7,105 nt of DNA, taken from Candidatus Thiodictyon intracellulare. Its GTDB lineage: Bacteria > Pseudomonadota > Gammaproteobacteria > Chromatiales > Chromatiaceae. The stretch is from positions 1-7,105 of the forward strand of contig JADNEJ010000311.1 in assembly GCA_016292295.1 (NCBI GenBank), read 5' to 3'. Below, piece after piece: positions 5,429 to 7,105 of the stretch. The position numbers were made by a program, and so were the translations under genes. The notes beneath the pieces are model-generated. The model was given only the letters and a program-made list of their open reading frames with translations. It searched no databases and was not told the origin of the DNA. Numbering within the stretch: position 1 is the first letter of the stretch; every line of letters begins with the position of its first letter.

Positions 5429-6598
5429 TCAGTCGCGGCGCAGGGCGTCGGAGATGGCGATGGGGGTCGGAAAGCGCAGCACCACCAGGTAGGACGAGAC
5501 CAGGAAGGTCAGGACGGTGGCGAACTGGAGGCTATAGGCGGCCCGCTCGCCCAAGACCCCGGTGGTCAGGGCCAGGCCGGTGATGAGGAGCGAGAATTCG
5601 CTCAGTTGCCCCAACCGAAACCCGATCTCCCAGGCGCGCCCCCGGGGTTCGCCGGTGGAGACCAGGAGCAGGCGAAAAATCGCCGGCTTGAGCGCCAGGG
5701 CGGCAGCAGCGAGCAACAGCGCGGGGGCCAATACGTCCGTCGCCATCGCCAGGTTGAGCTGCACCCCCACCCCGAAGAAGAAGAGCACCAGGAAGAAATC
5801 CCGCAATGGCCGCAGGCTCTCGGCGATGTACTGCGCGATGGGGCTCGACGCCATCGCGACCCCGGCGATAAAGGCCCCGATTTCATGGGAAAAGCCCAGT
5901 AGGCCTGCCAGCTCTGCCATCCCCAGGCACCAGCCGATGGCGATCAGGAAGATGTATTCGCGAAAGCGGTCGTAGCGACGGATGAGCGGGATCAGGACGA
6001 AGCGCGCGGCCAGCCCCGCGAAGACCGCCAACCCGGGCAGAGTGAGCACCAGCAAGGCGATCCGCAGCCAGGGTGTGGCGCCCGCGGCCACGCCCTTGAG
6101 CACCATTAGCAGGGCGATCGCGAGCAGGTCCTGTAGTAGCAGGATGCTGATGATGATTTCGCCGATGCGCTGATGGTGCAGCACGGTGGTCGGGAGCAGT
6201 TTGAGTCCGATGATGGTGCTGGAGAAGCCCATGGCGGCGCCGACGATCAGGGCCTCGACCGGTGTGAAGCCGGCCAGCAGTCCGATCCCCCCCCCGATGA
6301 TCAGGAGCAGCACCGCGCTGCCCACCGTCATCAAGGTCGTGCGGCGCAGGCTGCAGGCCAGGTCCTGCGGCGTGAGATCGAGCCCCAGCAGGAATAGCAG
6401 GAACATGATGCCGACCTGGGCGGACTGGGAGACTAGGGTAGCGTCGTCCACCAGGGCGAGCCCCCAGGGGCCGAACAGCATGCCGAGCCCGATATAGGCG
6501 ACTAGTAGCGACTGGCGGGCGGCCAGAGCGACCGTGGCGAGGATCGCGGCGCCGGTGAACACCAGGAAAAAGGTGAAGACGATCGGGTTCTGGGTCAT
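5429..6598 (-). CDS. CPA2-family cation:proton antiporter (Kef-type membrane domain only)
   Basis: The 389-residue, strongly hydrophobic protein has the Na+/H+ exchanger fold of the CPA2 (KefB/KefC-like) family, probably with 11-13 membrane helices. Family features include GLGMLFGPWGL (37-47), FLLFLLGLDL (66-75), GFSSTIIGLKLL (124-135), and the unwound-helix pair LLQDLLAIALL (154-164) with Asp157 as probable ion-binding acid. HEIGAFIAGVAMASSP (238-253), FFFGVGVQL (273-281), Lys304 and the LSEFSLLI block (332-339) follow. The protein ends shortly after the last helix, so the cytoplasmic RCK/TrkA-N regulatory domain of full KefB/KefC is missing. Such short forms exist and may exchange K+ or Na+ for protons. 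ATG 6598 is preceded on its own strand by AGGTG (6608-6604) at good spacing. It is convergent with the LysR-type gene, so a shared promoter is excluded. Confidence 0.92.
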   Translation of the reverse strand: MTQNPIVFTFFLVFTGAAILATVALAARQSLLVAYIGLGMLFGPWGLALVDDATLVSQSAQVGIMFLLFLLGLDLTPQDLACSLRRTTLMTVGSAVLLLIIGGGIGLLAGFTPVEALIVGAAMGFSSTIIGLKLLPTTVLHHQRIGEIIISILLLQDLLAIALLMVLKGVAAGATPWLRIALLVLTLPGLAVFAGLAARFVLIPLIRRYDRFREYIFLIAIGWCLGMAELAGLLGFSHEIGAFIAGVAMASSPIAQYIAESLRPLRDFFLVLFFFGVGVQLNLAMATDVLAPALLLAAAALALKPAIFRLLLVSTGEPRGRAWEIGFRLGQLSEFSLLITGLALTTGVLGERAAYSLQFATVLTFLVSSYLVVLRFPTPIAISDALRRD

Positions 6599-7105
6599 GG
6601 TTGCACCTGGGGTCCGCTCGAGGTCCGTCCGGTTTGTGCCGGTGCCCGAATCTTCCCATGACTGGGGCTAGCGAAGACACCTGTTCCCAAACTGTTCGAG
6701 CTTACCGTCGAGGAGCCGCTGATGCCCGTCCGTCGGCTGCCCGGCGGTGAGCGACGCCTGCCGGGGCTGTTTCGATACATAAAAGTGTCTGGATTCAAGG
6801 GTGGCGGCCGATCTGGCCTGGGCTGGCAGGCATAATCTTGTACCAAGTGAAGAACCTGCTTGTTTATCCTTTAGGGTCGCACCCGTGAGCGCTGGATGGG
6901 GCAGGAACTCGTCGAAGTCTGCGTGCGATGGACCGCCGAGCCGCCAAGGCGTGGTGGCTTTCCCGACCTGCCGCTCTGGGGCCTCACGACCCGCTCGTAG
7001 GCCATGAACAACACCTGATTGTGTAACTCATCATCCATTGATCTATACACGTCTCATCTGAGATTTTCGCTCATGACCCTAGCGTAACCGGCCGACGTCG
7101 ATATA
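6599..7105. other. About 500 bases without a recognisable gene
   Basis: This region lies upstream of the antiporter and should contain its promoter, which I could not define. Short open stretches exist on both strands but none resembles a known protein. One plus-strand frame from after 6663 to TAA near 6834 reads KLFELTVEEPLMPVRR. A second around 6882-7000 contains RWMGQELVEVCVRW and ends in TAG. They could be worn gene fragments or chance. Near the right end are a small inverted repeat TCTCA/TGAGA (7052-7063) followed by TTTT, and GTGTA/TACAC (7021-7025, 7046-7050). The last ~100 bases are more AT-rich than the rest, suggesting regulatory DNA or the edge of another element. Confidence 0.5.

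Noticed and set aside
5384..5975. Two long plus-strand frames (172 and 137 codons) over the antiporter gene
   Set aside because: Both overlap the well-supported antiporter on the other strand and show low-complexity antisense composition.
6595..6846. An 83-codon minus-strand frame directly upstream of the antiporter
   Set aside because: Its product is Pro/Arg/Ser-rich with no family resemblance and it overlaps the likely leader and ribosome-binding site of the antiporter gene.
1..7105. CRISPR arrays, tRNA or rRNA genes, toxin-antitoxin pairs or a defence island
   Set aside because: No regularly spaced repeats, cloverleaf with T-loop consensus, rRNA segment or paired small genes were found by eye; the only nuclease-like gene is the decayed Uma2.

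Overview
The window looks like chromosomal DNA of a GC-rich gammaproteobacterium. A purple sulfur bacterium (Chromatiaceae) or close relative is my best guess, based on the his-tat gene order, the TatC tail type and a CysB-like regulator. This assignment comes from gene content and protein style, not from a database search. I found no rRNA, tRNA, CRISPR array or phage gene, and no gene set resembling a defence island or biosynthetic cluster.

Layout, left to right. Positions 1-249 (minus strand) hold the broken 5' part of an IS630-family transposase that runs off the left edge. hisI (299-694) follows, with a terminator-like hairpin at its stop codon. A perfect short hairpin (761-777) lies before a Uma2-family endonuclease-like gene (865-1434), which has three in-frame stops but no frameshift. 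hisE (1543-1881) comes next. A TATAAT-type promoter and a GC hairpin then lead into tatA (2140-2430), tatB (2478-2831) and tatC (2941-4113). An AT-rich promoter-like stretch precedes a LysR/CysB-like regulator (4267-5247). A short gene-free gap separates it from a convergent CPA2-type cation:proton antiporter on the minus strand (5429-6598). The last ~500 bases contain nothing I can identify.

Functionally, hisE and hisI perform two consecutive steps of histidine synthesis, removing pyrophosphate from PR-ATP and then opening the ring of PR-AMP. tatA, tatB and tatC make a complete twin-arginine translocase for folded proteins, many of them redox enzymes. In related bacteria hisI, hisE and tatABC often form one run. 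Here mobile or accessory DNA appears on both sides of hisI: an IS630 remnant where hisF would be expected, and a decayed Uma2 gene between hisI and hisE.

The most distinctive points are the FimV-like C-terminal tail on TatC, the Uma2 pseudogene broken only by stop codons, and the disruption of the his-tat run. I do not see evidence for an entirely new system.
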